From Paramecium sonneborni (taxonomy: Eukaryota; Ciliophora; Oligohymenophorea; Peniculida; Parameciidae), in contig CAJJDN010000127.1 in NCBI GenBank assembly GCA_905182985.1, forward strand, positions 184,844-248,843: 64,000 bases of DNA, given 5' to 3'. Both the position numbers and the translations under genes were made by a program. This document shows positions 13,204 to 24,601 of the stretch, piece after piece. Position 1 is the stretch's first letter. Every line of letters starts with the position of its first letter. The notes beneath the pieces are model-generated. The model saw only the letters and a list, made by a program, of their open reading frames with translations. It did not search any database and was not told the origin of the DNA.

Positions 13204-13293
13204 TAAATATATTATATTTTATGAATTTTTGAATTAATAGATTGAGAATTCTTAATATCTCTTATTATATATATTTTGATTATATATTCATAA

Positions 13294-14347
13294 TCAAAGG
13301 ATTTTTTTTTCTAACTCTTGTTGATAGTCTGCCTCTTCATTTCCTTAATCTAGTTACTATTAATTTATATTTTATTTTTGATGTATTTTAATGACTCTTA
13401 CCTTCACCTTCCTTAAAGCTCTTACAATCTAATTTATAAGTATATAAATTTACATTTGGAGGATATATCGAAGTAACACAAGTTTTCATAATGGCATCAT
13501 TAAATTAATCCTAATCTCCTTTCTCATAGGAATTAAGCATTTAATCAACTGCCTTAAATTCAGAGGACTTATGAAAATTATACACTCTATAAATGATATA
13601 ATTCTTTAATACACAATAATTAATTGTTCTAATTCTTGATTGGCTCTTATTATCTCATCCTATAATATGTACATAACAATAATAATTAAAGCATATTAAT
13701 TTAAAGGGTATTTCATATGCTCTTCTCTAAACTTTGTTATTTCCTTCATATACAAATCAGCCACTTTATGATATTATTTGGTTTCTATCAAAATCTCCAC
13801 ATATGAACATATTATATCTGTTCTAGTTGAAGGAGCCTATTAATCTTCTGCCTCTGTCAATGCTTCCAAAATCACTTTTTCTGCCATCTCATATTGTTGT
13901 TTCTTATTTAAATACCTAAAGTTTAAATCTATCACTTTACTTTGCCACTTTATTTAAAACTTATAGCTATTTCATTCCTGAATCTGAAACCTTGAAATAC
14001 ATTCCTGCCTTCTAAGTCCATTCTACAAGCTCTTTATAATCTTCGCTTTAATTATCAATCAAAGAATTCAACAGAGCTTCATAATTTCTACCTACAGCCC
14101 ATGTATCATTCAAATTCTCATTACACTCTATTGCAAATTTCAGTGCATCCTTCTCCTTTTTGCTATTCTTGCATTCCTTATATAGCTTTGCTGCCTCCTC
14201 AAATTACATTGCCCCTAAATTATAATCCTTCTTCCACTAAAACACACCTGTAGTCAAACTAATATTATCTAATATAAACACTTACGCGTCTTTCCCTTTC
14301 TTAAATTTCTTATCACCCTCTTTCTCTATATTATTTTCTTATTTCAT
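13294..14347 (-). CDS. Gamma-SNAP-like vesicle fusion adaptor (copy 1)
   Basis: 307 residues, close to gamma-SNAP length (about 310). SNAPs couple NSF to SNARE complexes for disassembly after membrane fusion. Like gamma-SNAP it is built of TPR-like helical pairs: FQWKKDYNLGAMQFEEAAK, DALKFAIECNENLNDTWAVG, then YEMAEKVILEALTEAEDQQA and YHKVADLYMKEITKF. Four introns are inferred (27, 25, 26 and an unusually long 52 nt near the 3' end), leaving 308 codons and the end ELEKKIL. Without the 52-nt intron the protein would stop earlier, after VTRLRK. Start at the first ATG (MKQENNIEKEG). The alternative is a more generic TPR protein, but the opening helices fit SNAP well. Confidence 0.7.
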
Positions 14348-15512
14348 TTACTATATATATAATTATATTTATTCTACAAAAATACTAATTAAATCAATTC
14401 TTCACTTTTTTTTTCTGATTTTTATTATGTATAAATCTTTTTTATTTATTAAGATTAAATCTATTTACTTTCCACAATAAATCTTACTAAATAATAACAA
14501 ATTATTTTCTTTCAAATTTAAATAATTAGATATGACTTTTAAATTCTTTTTTTATTTAAGAATAAATAAGTTATAAAGTAAACTCTTATAAATTCTTATA
14601 TCATAAATTAATCTATCTCCTGTTAAAATACAATTCCCCTATTTCATAATTATTCTTTTTTTAATATCAACTAGAGTTTATATATTACATTATTAAAAAT
14701 AAAGATAATTAATAGTCGAAGTTTTAATAACATCAATACCATATCAGTATAAATAAGAATTTATTATTCTTTTAAAAATTGCGATAGAGTCAAAATTACA
14801 AATTATGATGTGTCTATCAAAAATTTAGTTTTAATGCTGAACCATTTCTTTATCTTGAAAGCTGCTAATCTAATAATAGATTTAATGGCACTTTCTTTCT
14901 CAAATATACTTTCAAAAAAAAACCTTTAATAAATACATAATAAATATTTTTGAAAGTATTAATTTAAGATTAAAATAATTTTTAGTGTTCTTTATTTTAC
15001 AACCCTTTTATTTAGATTCAGCCTAAATTAGATGACTATAGTTTTATTTTAACTCAACTTAATAATAATAATTGAGTAGGCTCATGTATGTATTTAAGTT
15101 ATTATCATGAAAGGGAATGTAAAAGAGCCCTTTTTCTCTTAAATTTTTTATAATGTTATCAGTTAGAATGGGTTTATAATGGATAACGTTATATAACCTG
15201 AAAATCTTAAAAAGTAAAATTGAGCACAGAGAAGAATTTGGAAATTAAAACATGATTTTTTTGTTATTTTAAATTTACAAATTCGTTTGAGTCAGCAGAT
15301 CCTTTAGAAATACTAATTTGATTAATTCATGCATTTTTAATTTTATATCATAGGATTGAATAGTTAAGATTGTTTTTATAAGACTTAATTTTAACAATTC
15401 TTAAAAATAAGCAGAATTGATTTAGAATTCAATATATGCTACCATTATAATCAAATAAGATATTTATATAAATTAACAATTTTTAGAAATAATAAATTCT
15501 CATTAAATTATA
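14348..15512. other. Intergenic between divergent genes (copy 1)
   Basis: About 1.16 kb of AT-rich sequence between the divergent starts of the gamma-SNAP-like and cytochrome c-like genes, repeated at 16830-17994. No coding frame is convincing on either strand; it should hold both promoters. Confidence 0.5.
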
Positions 15513-15559
15513 ATGAGATCAAGAAAGATGTATGATGGGGATGTTGGATATGAATTACG
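15513..15559 (+). CDS. Cytochrome c-like gene, 3'-truncated duplicate
   Basis: First 47 nt of the gene at 17995-18513, cut at the N at 15560. Assembly artefact. Confidence 0.85.
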
Positions 15560-15560
15560 N
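15560..15560. other. Ambiguous base at contig join
   Basis: Single N where two overlapping contigs were abutted. Confidence 0.95.
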
Positions 15561-15775
15561 TTATCAATGGGACCTAAGAATATATAATTTGGGAATTGAA
15601 TATTTATGTTATTGGTTTTTTCAGGAGATCTCAAAGGTACATTTCTAGGTGTTTGTGCTTTAGTAGTCAATCTTACTAATTACATTAAATATATTATATT
15701 TTATGAATTTTTGAATTAATAGATTGAGAATTCTTAATATCTCTTATTATATATATTTTGATTATATATTCATAA

Positions 15776-16829
15776 TCAAAGGATTTTTTTTTCTAACTCT
15801 TGTTGATAGTCTGCCTCTTCATTTCCTTAATCTAGTTACTATTAATTTATATTTTATTTTTGATGTATTTTAATGACTCTTACCTTCACCTTCCTTAAAG
15901 CTCTTACAATCTAATTTATAAGTATATAAATTTACATTTGGAGGATATATCGAAGTAACACAAGTTTTCATAATGGCATCATTAAATTAATCCTAATCTC
16001 CTTTCTCATAGGAATTAAGCATTTAATCAACTGCCTTAAATTCAGAGGACTTATGAAAATTATACACTCTATAAATGATATAATTCTTTAATACACAATA
16101 ATTAATTGTTCTAATTCTTGATTGGCTCTTATTATCTCATCCTATAATATGTACATAACAATAATAATTAAAGCATATTAATTTAAAGGGTATTTCATAT
16201 GCTCTTCTCTAAACTTTGTTATTTCCTTCATATACAAATCAGCCACTTTATGATATTATTTGGTTTCTATCAAAATCTCCACATATGAACATATTATATC
16301 TGTTCTAGTTGAAGGAGCCTATTAATCTTCTGCCTCTGTCAATGCTTCCAAAATCACTTTTTCTGCCATCTCATATTGTTGTTTCTTATTTAAATACCTA
16401 AAGTTTAAATCTATCACTTTACTTTGCCACTTTATTTAAAACTTATAGCTATTTCATTCCTGAATCTGAAACCTTGAAATACATTCCTGCCTTCTAAGTC
16501 CATTCTACAAGCTCTTTATAATCTTCGCTTTAATTATCAATCAAAGAATTCAACAGAGCTTCATAATTTCTACCTACAGCCCATGTATCATTCAAATTCT
16601 CATTACACTCTATTGCAAATTTCAGTGCATCCTTCTCCTTTTTGCTATTCTTGCATTCCTTATATAGCTTTGCTGCCTCCTCAAATTACATTGCCCCTAA
16701 ATTATAATCCTTCTTCCACTAAAACACACCTGTAGTCAAACTAATATTATCTAATATAAACACTTACGCGTCTTTCCCTTTCTTAAATTTCTTATCACCC
16801 TCTTTCTCTATATTATTTTCTTATTTCAT
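15776..16829 (-). CDS. Gamma-SNAP-like vesicle fusion adaptor (copy 2)
   Basis: Identical to 13294-14347; the complete gene duplicated by the unmerged contig overlap. Count it once. Confidence 0.7.
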
Positions 16830-17994
16830 TTACTATATATATAATTATATTTATTCTACAAAAATACTAATTAAATCAATTCTTCACTTTTTTTTTCTGA
16901 TTTTTATTATGTATAAATCTTTTTTATTTATTAAGATTAAATCTATTTACTTTCCACAATAAATCTTACTAAATAATAACAAATTATTTTCTTTCAAATT
17001 TAAATAATTAGATATGACTTTTAAATTCTTTTTTTATTTAAGAATAAATAAGTTATAAAGTAAACTCTTATAAATTCTTATATCATAAATTAATCTATCT
17101 CCTGTTAAAATACAATTCCCCTATTTCATAATTATTCTTTTTTTAATATCAACTAGAGTTTATATATTACATTATTAAAAATAAAGATAATTAATAGTCG
17201 AAGTTTTAATAACATCAATACCATATCAGTATAAATAAGAATTTATTATTCTTTTAAAAATTGCGATAGAGTCAAAATTACAAATTATGATGTGTCTATC
17301 AAAAATTTAGTTTTAATGCTGAACCATTTCTTTATCTTGAAAGCTGCTAATCTAATAATAGATTTAATGGCACTTTCTTTCTCAAATATACTTTCAAAAA
17401 AAAACCTTTAATAAATACATAATAAATATTTTTGAAAGTATTAATTTAAGATTAAAATAATTTTTAGTGTTCTTTATTTTACAACCCTTTTATTTAGATT
17501 CAGCCTAAATTAGATGACTATAGTTTTATTTTAACTCAACTTAATAATAATAATTGAGTAGGCTCATGTATGTATTTAAGTTATTATCATGAAAGGGAAT
17601 GTAAAAGAGCCCTTTTTCTCTTAAATTTTTTATAATGTTATCAGTTAGAATGGGTTTATAATGGATAACGTTATATAACCTGAAAATCTTAAAAAGTAAA
17701 ATTGAGCACAGAGAAGAATTTGGAAATTAAAACATGATTTTTTTGTTATTTTAAATTTACAAATTCGTTTGAGTCAGCAGATCCTTTAGAAATACTAATT
17801 TGATTAATTCATGCATTTTTAATTTTATATCATAGGATTGAATAGTTAAGATTGTTTTTATAAGACTTAATTTTAACAATTCTTAAAAATAAGCAGAATT
17901 GATTTAGAATTCAATATATGCTACCATTATAATCAAATAAGATATTTATATAAATTAACAATTTTTAGAAATAATAAATTCTCATTAAATTATA
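16830..17994. other. Intergenic between divergent genes (copy 2)
   Basis: Repeat of 14348-15512, see there. Confidence 0.5.
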
Positions 17995-18513
17995 ATGAGA
18001 TCAAGAAAGATGTATGATGGGGATGTTGGATATGAATTACGTGGTTAGTCTAATTAAAAATTTAGAAGGAAAGGTTAAGTGAAAAATGAGAATGAAATAG
18101 AAATAGAGATTCCAAATGGAGATTTAACAAAAGGAAGAATATACTTTAATCACAATTGTGCAGGCTGTCATGATCTGTATTATACCTTAAATTTATAAAG
18201 AGATCAAGATTTAAATTTAGGACCTTCCTTGAGAACAGTTTATTTAAGAAGAAATGGATCAAAAAAGTTTTCAAATTATGGAAAAGATTTAACAGCTTAT
18301 AAATTTTATTGGACCAGAAGAAAGCTTTGGGAATTCTTGGATAATCCTGAAAAAATGTTCCCAGATACAAATATGTAATTAGATGGAGTATAATTATTTT
18401 ACAATTATGATTTATAGGTGAAAGATCCATTTTTATTGGCAAGTGTAATTGATTATTTATAATATCTACGAGTGTTTACATGTGATATAAGAGGATAAAA
18501 ATAAATAATTTGA
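17995..18513 (+). CDS. Cytochrome c-like haem protein
   Basis: 172-residue protein with a class-I cytochrome c core. After a basic N-terminus comes GRIYFNHNCAGCHDL, with the covalent haem motif C55-A-G-C58-H59, then LGPSLRTVYLRRNGSKKF and WTRRKLWEFLDNPEKMFP, which match the GPxL and late helix of mitochondrial cytochrome c; M82-type ligands could be the Met of EKMFPDTNM. A roughly 50-residue C-terminal extension is not part of standard cytochrome c. Such divergent cytochrome c-like subunits occur in ciliate respiratory complexes, so an inner-membrane or intermembrane-space role is likely; soluble electron carrier is the alternative. No intron is needed. Confidence 0.75.
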
Positions 18514-18520
18514 ATATTAT

Positions 18521-18831
18521 ATGAATAATAATAATAATCATATTATTAAAATATAAGCATTAGTGAGAGGGTTTTTAGTGAGAAGATTATTAGTTATGAA
18601 TGTTAGAAATGAATAGAAGGAGTTGAACCAAGATATGGAACATAAAATCATTTGATTAGACCTTATTTTTCAAGAGCCCAACTTTTATAGGAAGAAATAA
18701 ACCTTATACAAATAAGACGGAATTAGATTGATGATTTTATGATACAAAGCCATAATTAATATTCATTGTTTAGGAAATGGTGTTTTTTAAAATTTTCGAT
18801 GTACTTTCTTTAACAAAGGTGTTTAGAATGA
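18521..18831 (+). CDS. Small IQ-motif protein (tentative model)
   Basis: Begins 8 nt after the preceding stop. MNNNNNHIIKIQALVRGFLV RRLL is a clear IQ calmodulin-binding helix (IQxxxRGxxxRR). Without an intron the frame ends at 18655 after 44 residues. A 38-nt GT...TTAG intron (18622-18659) would extend it to 90 residues with a second IQ-like stretch (LIQIRRNQIDDF), stopping at 18831. Introns of 38 nt are long for this genome, so gene degeneration is also possible. Confidence 0.4.
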
Positions 18832-19142
18832 AACTTTTATTAATGGACTTTATTATAGAGACTATGATTATCTTTTTTTGTTAAATCGTAGAGACACATC
18901 ATTTTTTTTGAGTGATTGACATAATCTTTCGAACTCTTTTCTTTATTTTAATTATTAATCGCGTATGTCTTTGTGATAGTTGGCTCTTTGTTCAGTATGC
19001 AATTAAATAAAAGATTTAAAGATATTCTATTCTTCACTTCCATTTTTTACTATAGATAATTTTGATTTAGAAAGGATGTGCAATTATTATTTTTGAATTG
19101 ATTAGCTCATTTTTTATTATTATTAATATAATATAATTACGA

Positions 19143-19757
19143 ATGAGGACCTTCGTTGATTTTATGGAAAAATATAAAGTTGTTTGTGCTAATGTAATTC
19201 TTGAAAATACTTTTACAAATGGAACTTTATATTTGGGAGATTTTTATGCAGCATTGGATAAAAAGTGGTAACTCAAACATCAAATTGTTGCAGTATTGAC
19301 TGTTGCTAAGGATTTAAATATTGAACCAGGACAAGGGATAATACATAAAGTTGTTGATGCTATTGATGATCCATCTTATGATTTATCTTAACATTTTAAT
19401 GAATGTTATGAATTTATGTCAATATGGTTAAAAAGAGGACCTATTTTAGTTCATTGTGCTGCTGGAGTATCTAGATCTGCAGCCATAGTTATTTATTATA
19501 TTATGAGATCATTAAAATGGACTTTTGCAAAATCCTTTCAACATGTTAAGACTAAAAGATCTGTTATCTGTCCAAATGAAGGATTTATAAAATAACTTAA
19601 ATAACATGAAAAGTTGTTAGGTTTAGTCATTTTTAGAGAAAGTACTTTAGAAGAAGAATAATAAAGAAAAACTGAATCAAAGCCCACTAAAGGAGTTATT
19701 AGAGGAAGATCTGTTGTCATAAGAACTTAAAAATAGCCAATGACTCGTTTTAGATGA
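19143..19757 (+). CDS. Dual-specificity protein phosphatase
   Basis: 204-residue cysteine-dependent phosphatase. The P-loop HCAAGVSRSA carries the nucleophile C105 and the phosphate-binding Arg; the general-acid Asp lies in IDDPSYDL (about 75-76). Flanking features LYLGDFYAAL and SVICPNEGFIKQL are the hallmark start and end of the DUSP fold. About 45 C-terminal residues rich in charged and basic amino acids are extra. It dephosphorylates Ser/Thr/Tyr, typically on MAP kinases; the target cannot be told from sequence. No introns. There is no CH2 docking domain, so it is of the small atypical DUSP type. Confidence 0.9.
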
Positions 19758-20282
19758 TTATATTATTTTTACTAATTTCATTTAAATTTAAAATTGATTT
19801 TATTTCAGAGATCTATCATGAAAAGTAGTAAAAAATTTTATTTATTCTAATTTCTTAAAATGAGAATAAAACACTGTTTGAATCGAAATTAAATTTTAAA
19901 TGATTTTATATTCAACTTATTCTAAAAATGAAGTTTTATAATCTAAGAATGATATTAATTTCAATAATAATAACTAAATTTATTATAAAAAATAATTTGA
20001 CATATTTATTTTACTAAATCTAATATTTATAAATAAACTAATATGTTTTTATAAATTTTTCTGTTGTAATTTAAATAATTAAATTATTTATTAATAATAA
20101 TTTCACCATCTAAATGAAGAATAATATTTAAGATTAAAAATTAATAAGATAACTAACATATTATGAAAATTGTTGAGATACTTGAGAGAATAATCTCAGT
20201 AATTAGTATATGAAAGTTTTAAATTACTCTTTCTAGTTTTATAATAAGTATTTTTATTTTAGTAATATAATTTAAATTAAAA
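19758..20282. other. Intergenic, AT-rich
   Basis: No coding or repeat signal recognised between the phosphatase and the TFRP-motif gene. Confidence 0.5.
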
Positions 20283-22000
20283 ATGATTAACGAGAATAGA
20301 AGGTAAGAAATTATGTAAAGATTGAAATAAGAGAGAGAGTTTAGAAAGAAAATGATAGAAGAAGGAGATCTAGAAACAGTTTATGTCGATAGATCTCTAT
20401 TAGAAACACCAAGCATTGGTAAAGAAGAATATTCAGAAAGCTAATCGTAAATAACAAATGAGAGCAAAATAAGTTAAATTAGTAGACAAACACCAGAAAT
20501 TTTAAAAATATAATAGGATAAATTATAGGTGATGAAATAGAACTTATTAAAAAATAAAGAGCCTAAAAAACAGACATATTTTGATAAATTAGCTGAACCT
20601 AAAACTATCATCTAAGAAGAGAGAGAGCATTTAAAATTAGAATAAGAAAAAAAGATGGTAAAAATATGAATAATTTAAGTTGTCTGAGTTATCATTTAGA
20701 CCAGAGTTAAGTGAATAAACAAATTTGCTTGCCTAAATAAAATATTCTAAATTTGAAGGAATTCCAATTTATGAAAGACTTTAAATGTTAGAATAAGAAA
20801 GATAAGCACATATTGATGAATTAAAATTGATGATTAATTAATAGGAAGAAGAAGAACCTATAAATAAGGCTCCTAAACCGTATTGTGATTAAGCTCCTTT
20901 ATATGAAAGATATTAATAAGTAATGTAGGATAAAAAGGCATTGATGGATTATTTGAAAGCAAAATAACTAAGAGAAGAGGAAGACTTATTTAAACCTAGG
21001 ATTAATTTATAATCATAAATTTTAGCTGAAAAAAATAAATAGGATGGTTTGAATGTTGTTGATAGATTAATTCAAGATGGAATAAGAAAATAAAATATTA
21101 TATATGAGGATGATCTTCCTTATGACTTTCAACCATAAACTAATTAATAAATTAATGATTAAATAGTTAAAGGAGATTTTAATTAGAGATAAGAAGAATT
21201 CTAGAAAAAGCAACTTGAAAAGAATATGGATTTAGAATGCAAAGCTTATAAAGATTATACTTTTAGACCTAAATTAAACAAATAAAGTGAATTTATAGCT
21301 AATCGAAAGATTTCTTAAGATTCGTTGTTTGATAGACTTTATAGTGAATATAGAACAAGGCAATCTAATATTGAAGAAAGAAAACAAGAAGAAATTAGTC
21401 GATTAAATTTTAATCCAGATTTAAATCCAAAATCTATGGAAATGGCTGTTGATAGAACACTATCAGATTTAATTAAAAATCAATATGGAAATTATAGAAA
21501 ATAATTATTAAAGGAGGTTTATTAATTTGAATATTTTATATAGAAATATGATGACTCTGATAAAGAATGCTCATTTTATCCAAGTGTTTCAACTTCTATG
21601 AAATATTCATAAATGCATTCCCAATATAGTTTTGATGATTGCCATGAAAAAATCAAATAATATTAAACTGATAGAGAATAAAAAAGATCTCAATTAAAAA
21701 AGTAATTATTTTACTAAAATAAGATAGTAAGAAGATTAATAATTGAAGTAATGTACATTTAAACCATAAATCAATAAAAAACCAATTGATACTACTAAAT
21801 AAGTTGAAATTTATGGTTTGGAATCTTTTATGCTTAAAGTTGATATGAATAATAAGAAAAAAGATCAATAATAATTAGTGGAACAGAAACTTTTTAAAAA
21901 ACATGAACAATATGACTACAATAAACATCAAGAAAAAACTAATTGTCAACCATTTAATCTATCAAATAATTAAGCTATTAAAAACTCATATAAAAAATGA
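20283..22000 (+). CDS. Charged coiled-coil protein with repeated TFRP/TFKP motifs
   Basis: 557 residues, very rich in Glu, Lys and Gln. It repeats a short element of the form [TS]F[RK]P[KEQ][ILN]N: LSFRPELS, DLFKPRINLQ, YTFRPKLNKQ, LNFNPDLNP, CTFKPQINKK, each followed by helical charged segments including PLYERYQQ or SLFDRLYSEY. This motif set is common in ciliary and basal-body proteins of ciliates and flagellates, so an axonemal or cytoskeletal place is likely; that is inference from family habit. Two 22-nt introns (after EKKM and after QNKI) remove in-frame TGAs and leave 558 codons. A shorter relative with the same motif lies at 25813-26345. Confidence 0.75.
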
Positions 22001-22500
22001 ATAACTTCATATTTATAGATTTGTTATAATATCAAATACTCAAAACAAATCAGAAATTTCACATTTTCTAAATATATTAGAGTTTATTAGAACCTTAACA
22101 ATTTAACACTATTGATGAGACATCAAAAATTTTTCTGATTTTATTCTACTCAAATCAACTATAATTGTTTTTCATTCCTATAATGAGAAATTTCATACAT
22201 CAAACTAAACACGATTTATGATAAACACATAAACGCAACTACTTAATAATATTTTTAGATAAGCTCAAAGAAATATATTTTCTATTCATTCAAGTTATTT
22301 CCATCTTTAAATTTTAGTATTAATAATCATTGATTTCTCCATCTAAATCAATTAATTAAAATATTTTTTCAAATTATTGTATTTGTAATAAAAGATCTTT
22401 TTTCGTTTCGAATTTTAAATAGGTTGCACTATATCTCATAACAACCTTTATTTTTAAATTAATAAGTTTTAAATATATTTCTAAATCCTATTATTTATGT
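22001..22500. other. Intergenic
   Basis: AT-rich; one frame on the plus strand is free of TGA for several hundred nucleotides but its translation is hydrophobic and repetitive and does not look like a protein. Confidence 0.4.
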
Positions 22501-22840
22501 ATAACGTTTAGAAAGAACTGGTTACTTTTGAAATATGAATAACAAGAAATCTATAAAATTATTAAAATTTCTTTGTTGAGAAAATTTAATGAATCTGCAT
22601 TGATTGAATAATCTATTAAATTTGTGCTGAATGAAGAAGCTATTAATTTTTTAATTCAAACTAAATTCCTAACTAATCCTGGATATGAATAAACATAGTT
22701 GTATAAGTGGTTAAACTTGATATATTTTGAATAGATTTTGTGTGTATTGAATTACTTAAATTGTTAACTATATAATTAATATAATTTTATTGTTGTTCTC
22801 AACTTGCTTTAGAATGTTTTAGATCACTCATTTATATTAT
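22501..22840 (+). other. Coding-like stretch, unresolved gene
   Basis: One frame reads as plausible protein: EIYKIIKISLLRKFNES, then AINFLIQTKFLTNPGYEQ, then a Leu/Tyr/Asn-rich helix. The helix-helix-GYE pattern vaguely recalls a PUB domain. There is an ATG at 22499 in another frame (MYNVQKELVTFE) but I could not join the two with a canonical intron, and the frame runs without TGA into the MORN gene that starts at 22846. It may be a separate short gene with introns I cannot place, or an N-terminal extension of the MORN protein. Confidence 0.3.
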
Positions 22841-22845
22841 TAATA

Positions 22846-23953
22846 ATGGGTTAAACTTGTAAAGGATGCTAATGTTAGCATAATTCTATAGAATCTATTT
22901 AGGAAATCAATATCAAAAAGAAACCTAAGAAAAAGGTAGAGAAGCAAGACAAGTCAGAGAAAACTGATAAATCAGATCATCAATAAGAATAAAAATAAGT
23001 AGAGAAAACTGATCATAGTCTTAAGAAATAAAAAAAAATCTCATAAGGAGATGCTGCAATAAAAATACAAAGAAACTGGAAGAAGCATAAAAAATAGAAA
23101 GAGAAAAAGTAAGAAAAAGCAGGTGCTAATATGAAATAGTAGTATTTTAAAGAAGAAATAGCAAATGCATAACCACTCTAAGATCCAAATAGAGTGAAAA
23201 ATCCTCCATATAAGTAAAGAAAAATAGAAAATAGGTTTTAATCAGGTGCGATTTATGAAGGAGAATGGAAAGAGAAAAAGAGAGATGGATTTGGAATATA
23301 AAAATGGCCAGATGGTGCTAAATATGAGGGTCAATGGGTTGATAATAAAGCATGTGGACATGGTAAGTTTTATCATGCAGATGGAGATGTTTTTGAAGGA
23401 GAATGGAAGGATGATAAAGCTAATGGTTGGGGTGTATATAAACATTAAAATGGAGCTATGTATGAAGGAGAATGGAGAGATGATTTATAACATGGAAAAG
23501 GGACAGAGACTTGTAAAATTAAAGTTATTTATGGTAGGGTAGGATAAATCAAAATATTCTGGAGATTATGTTGATGGTAAAAAGCATGGTAAAGGTAGAT
23601 ATGATTGGGCAGATGGATCTTATTATGATGGAGAATGGAAAGATAATAAAATTAATGGATTTGGAACTTATAAATGGGCAGATGGAAGAGGATATACAGG
23701 AGAATGGCTAGATAATAATATGAATGGAAAAGGTGTCTATTAATGGTAGGATGGTAGAAAGTATGAAGGATCTTATTTAAATGATAAGAAACATGGATTT
23801 GGTATTTATTACTGGGCTGATGGTAGAAGATATGAAGGAGGATGGAAGAATGGTAAATAACATGGAAATGCTAAATATTATCTTAATGACGGAACAATCA
23901 AAGATGGAATCTGGGAAGATGGAAAAAGAATTAAATGGCTAGATGATGCTTGA
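22846..23953 (+). CDS. Acylated IQ-MORN repeat protein
   Basis: 360 residues. It starts MGQTCKGCQCQ: Gly2 with nearby cysteines is a typical signal for N-myristoylation plus palmitoylation, which argues for this start even though the frame is open upstream. A Lys-rich stretch and an IQ motif ([16 protein letters not shown], about residues 75-90) follow, then about ten tandem MORN repeats of roughly 23 residues ([21 protein letters not shown] and kin; typical YxGxWxxxKxxGxGxYxWxDG). A 25-nt intron falls within repeat 4 and restores GTETWQDK; 361 codons remain. Expected role: calmodulin-responsive membrane or cortical scaffold, as for other MORN proteins in ciliates. No kinase or SET domain is attached. 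Confidence 0.85.
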
Positions 23954-24601
23954 ATTTATATAACATTTTGTTTTTTACTTCATAATATAAATTTAATATT
24001 TTCAATCAAACAATCTTAATAAATTAACTATTTTTGTGTGAAAATTTATTTTGCGAATTCAATTTCCACATTTTATTTTATAATTTATAAATCATTTTCT
24101 ATTATTTGAATTAGATGATGTAAAATGAGTTGATTTACATCTAGTAAGTTCGTTTAAATTTATTTTTCAATCATATCTTATAATTTATAATTAACCTATA
24201 TTCAATAATGACAAATATTCTAAGTCAGTTAATTGCACAGATATATAAATGCTTTATATATTTAATAATTAGATTAGTATATCTTACCAATTTAGTTTTG
24301 GCCATATTATTTACATTTTTTAGAACATGTTTCTGGAAATATGTCATAAATTATTTTATAAAATTTTTTAACTAGTTCTTTTATTAATTAGAGAGAGGCA
24401 ACTATCAACATTTAGTTTTTGAAAGTAATTAGCAAGTATTTGAAGATGTGAAAATAATTATAATAAATATATATATCTAAATGAAGATTTTAAAAAGGGA
24501 TATATTTTATCTTTTTTAAGATTAATTAATAAAAGCATAATTATTCATTCTTAGTGATTTGGATTATATTATATATAAATGAAAAAAAAGAGTAAATACT
24601 T
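23954..24601. other. Intergenic, AT-rich
   Basis: About 650 nt without a recognisable gene; exon 1 of the following membrane-protein gene may lie at its right end. Confidence 0.4.

Larger units (their letters stand above)
13079..15559 (+). repeat. Assembly duplication B, copy 1
   Basis: 2481 nt repeated at 15561-18041 after a single N (offset 2482). It holds the whole gamma-SNAP-like gene, the following spacer and the first 47 nt of the cytochrome c-like gene. The copies look identical throughout. Confidence 0.9.
15561..18041 (+). repeat. Assembly duplication B, copy 2
   Basis: Second copy of 13079-15559, continuing into unique sequence at 18042; the copy to keep. Confidence 0.9.

Noticed and set aside
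10602..18041. Genuine tandem gene duplications of MORN-like and gamma-SNAP-like genes
   Set aside because: Copies are identical including introns and spacers and are bounded exactly by N characters, which fits failed contig merging.
23242..23445. Minus-strand open frame opposite the MORN repeats
   Set aside because: It is the antisense shadow of the repetitive MORN coding sequence; the plus-strand reading gives clear repeats with the family pattern.
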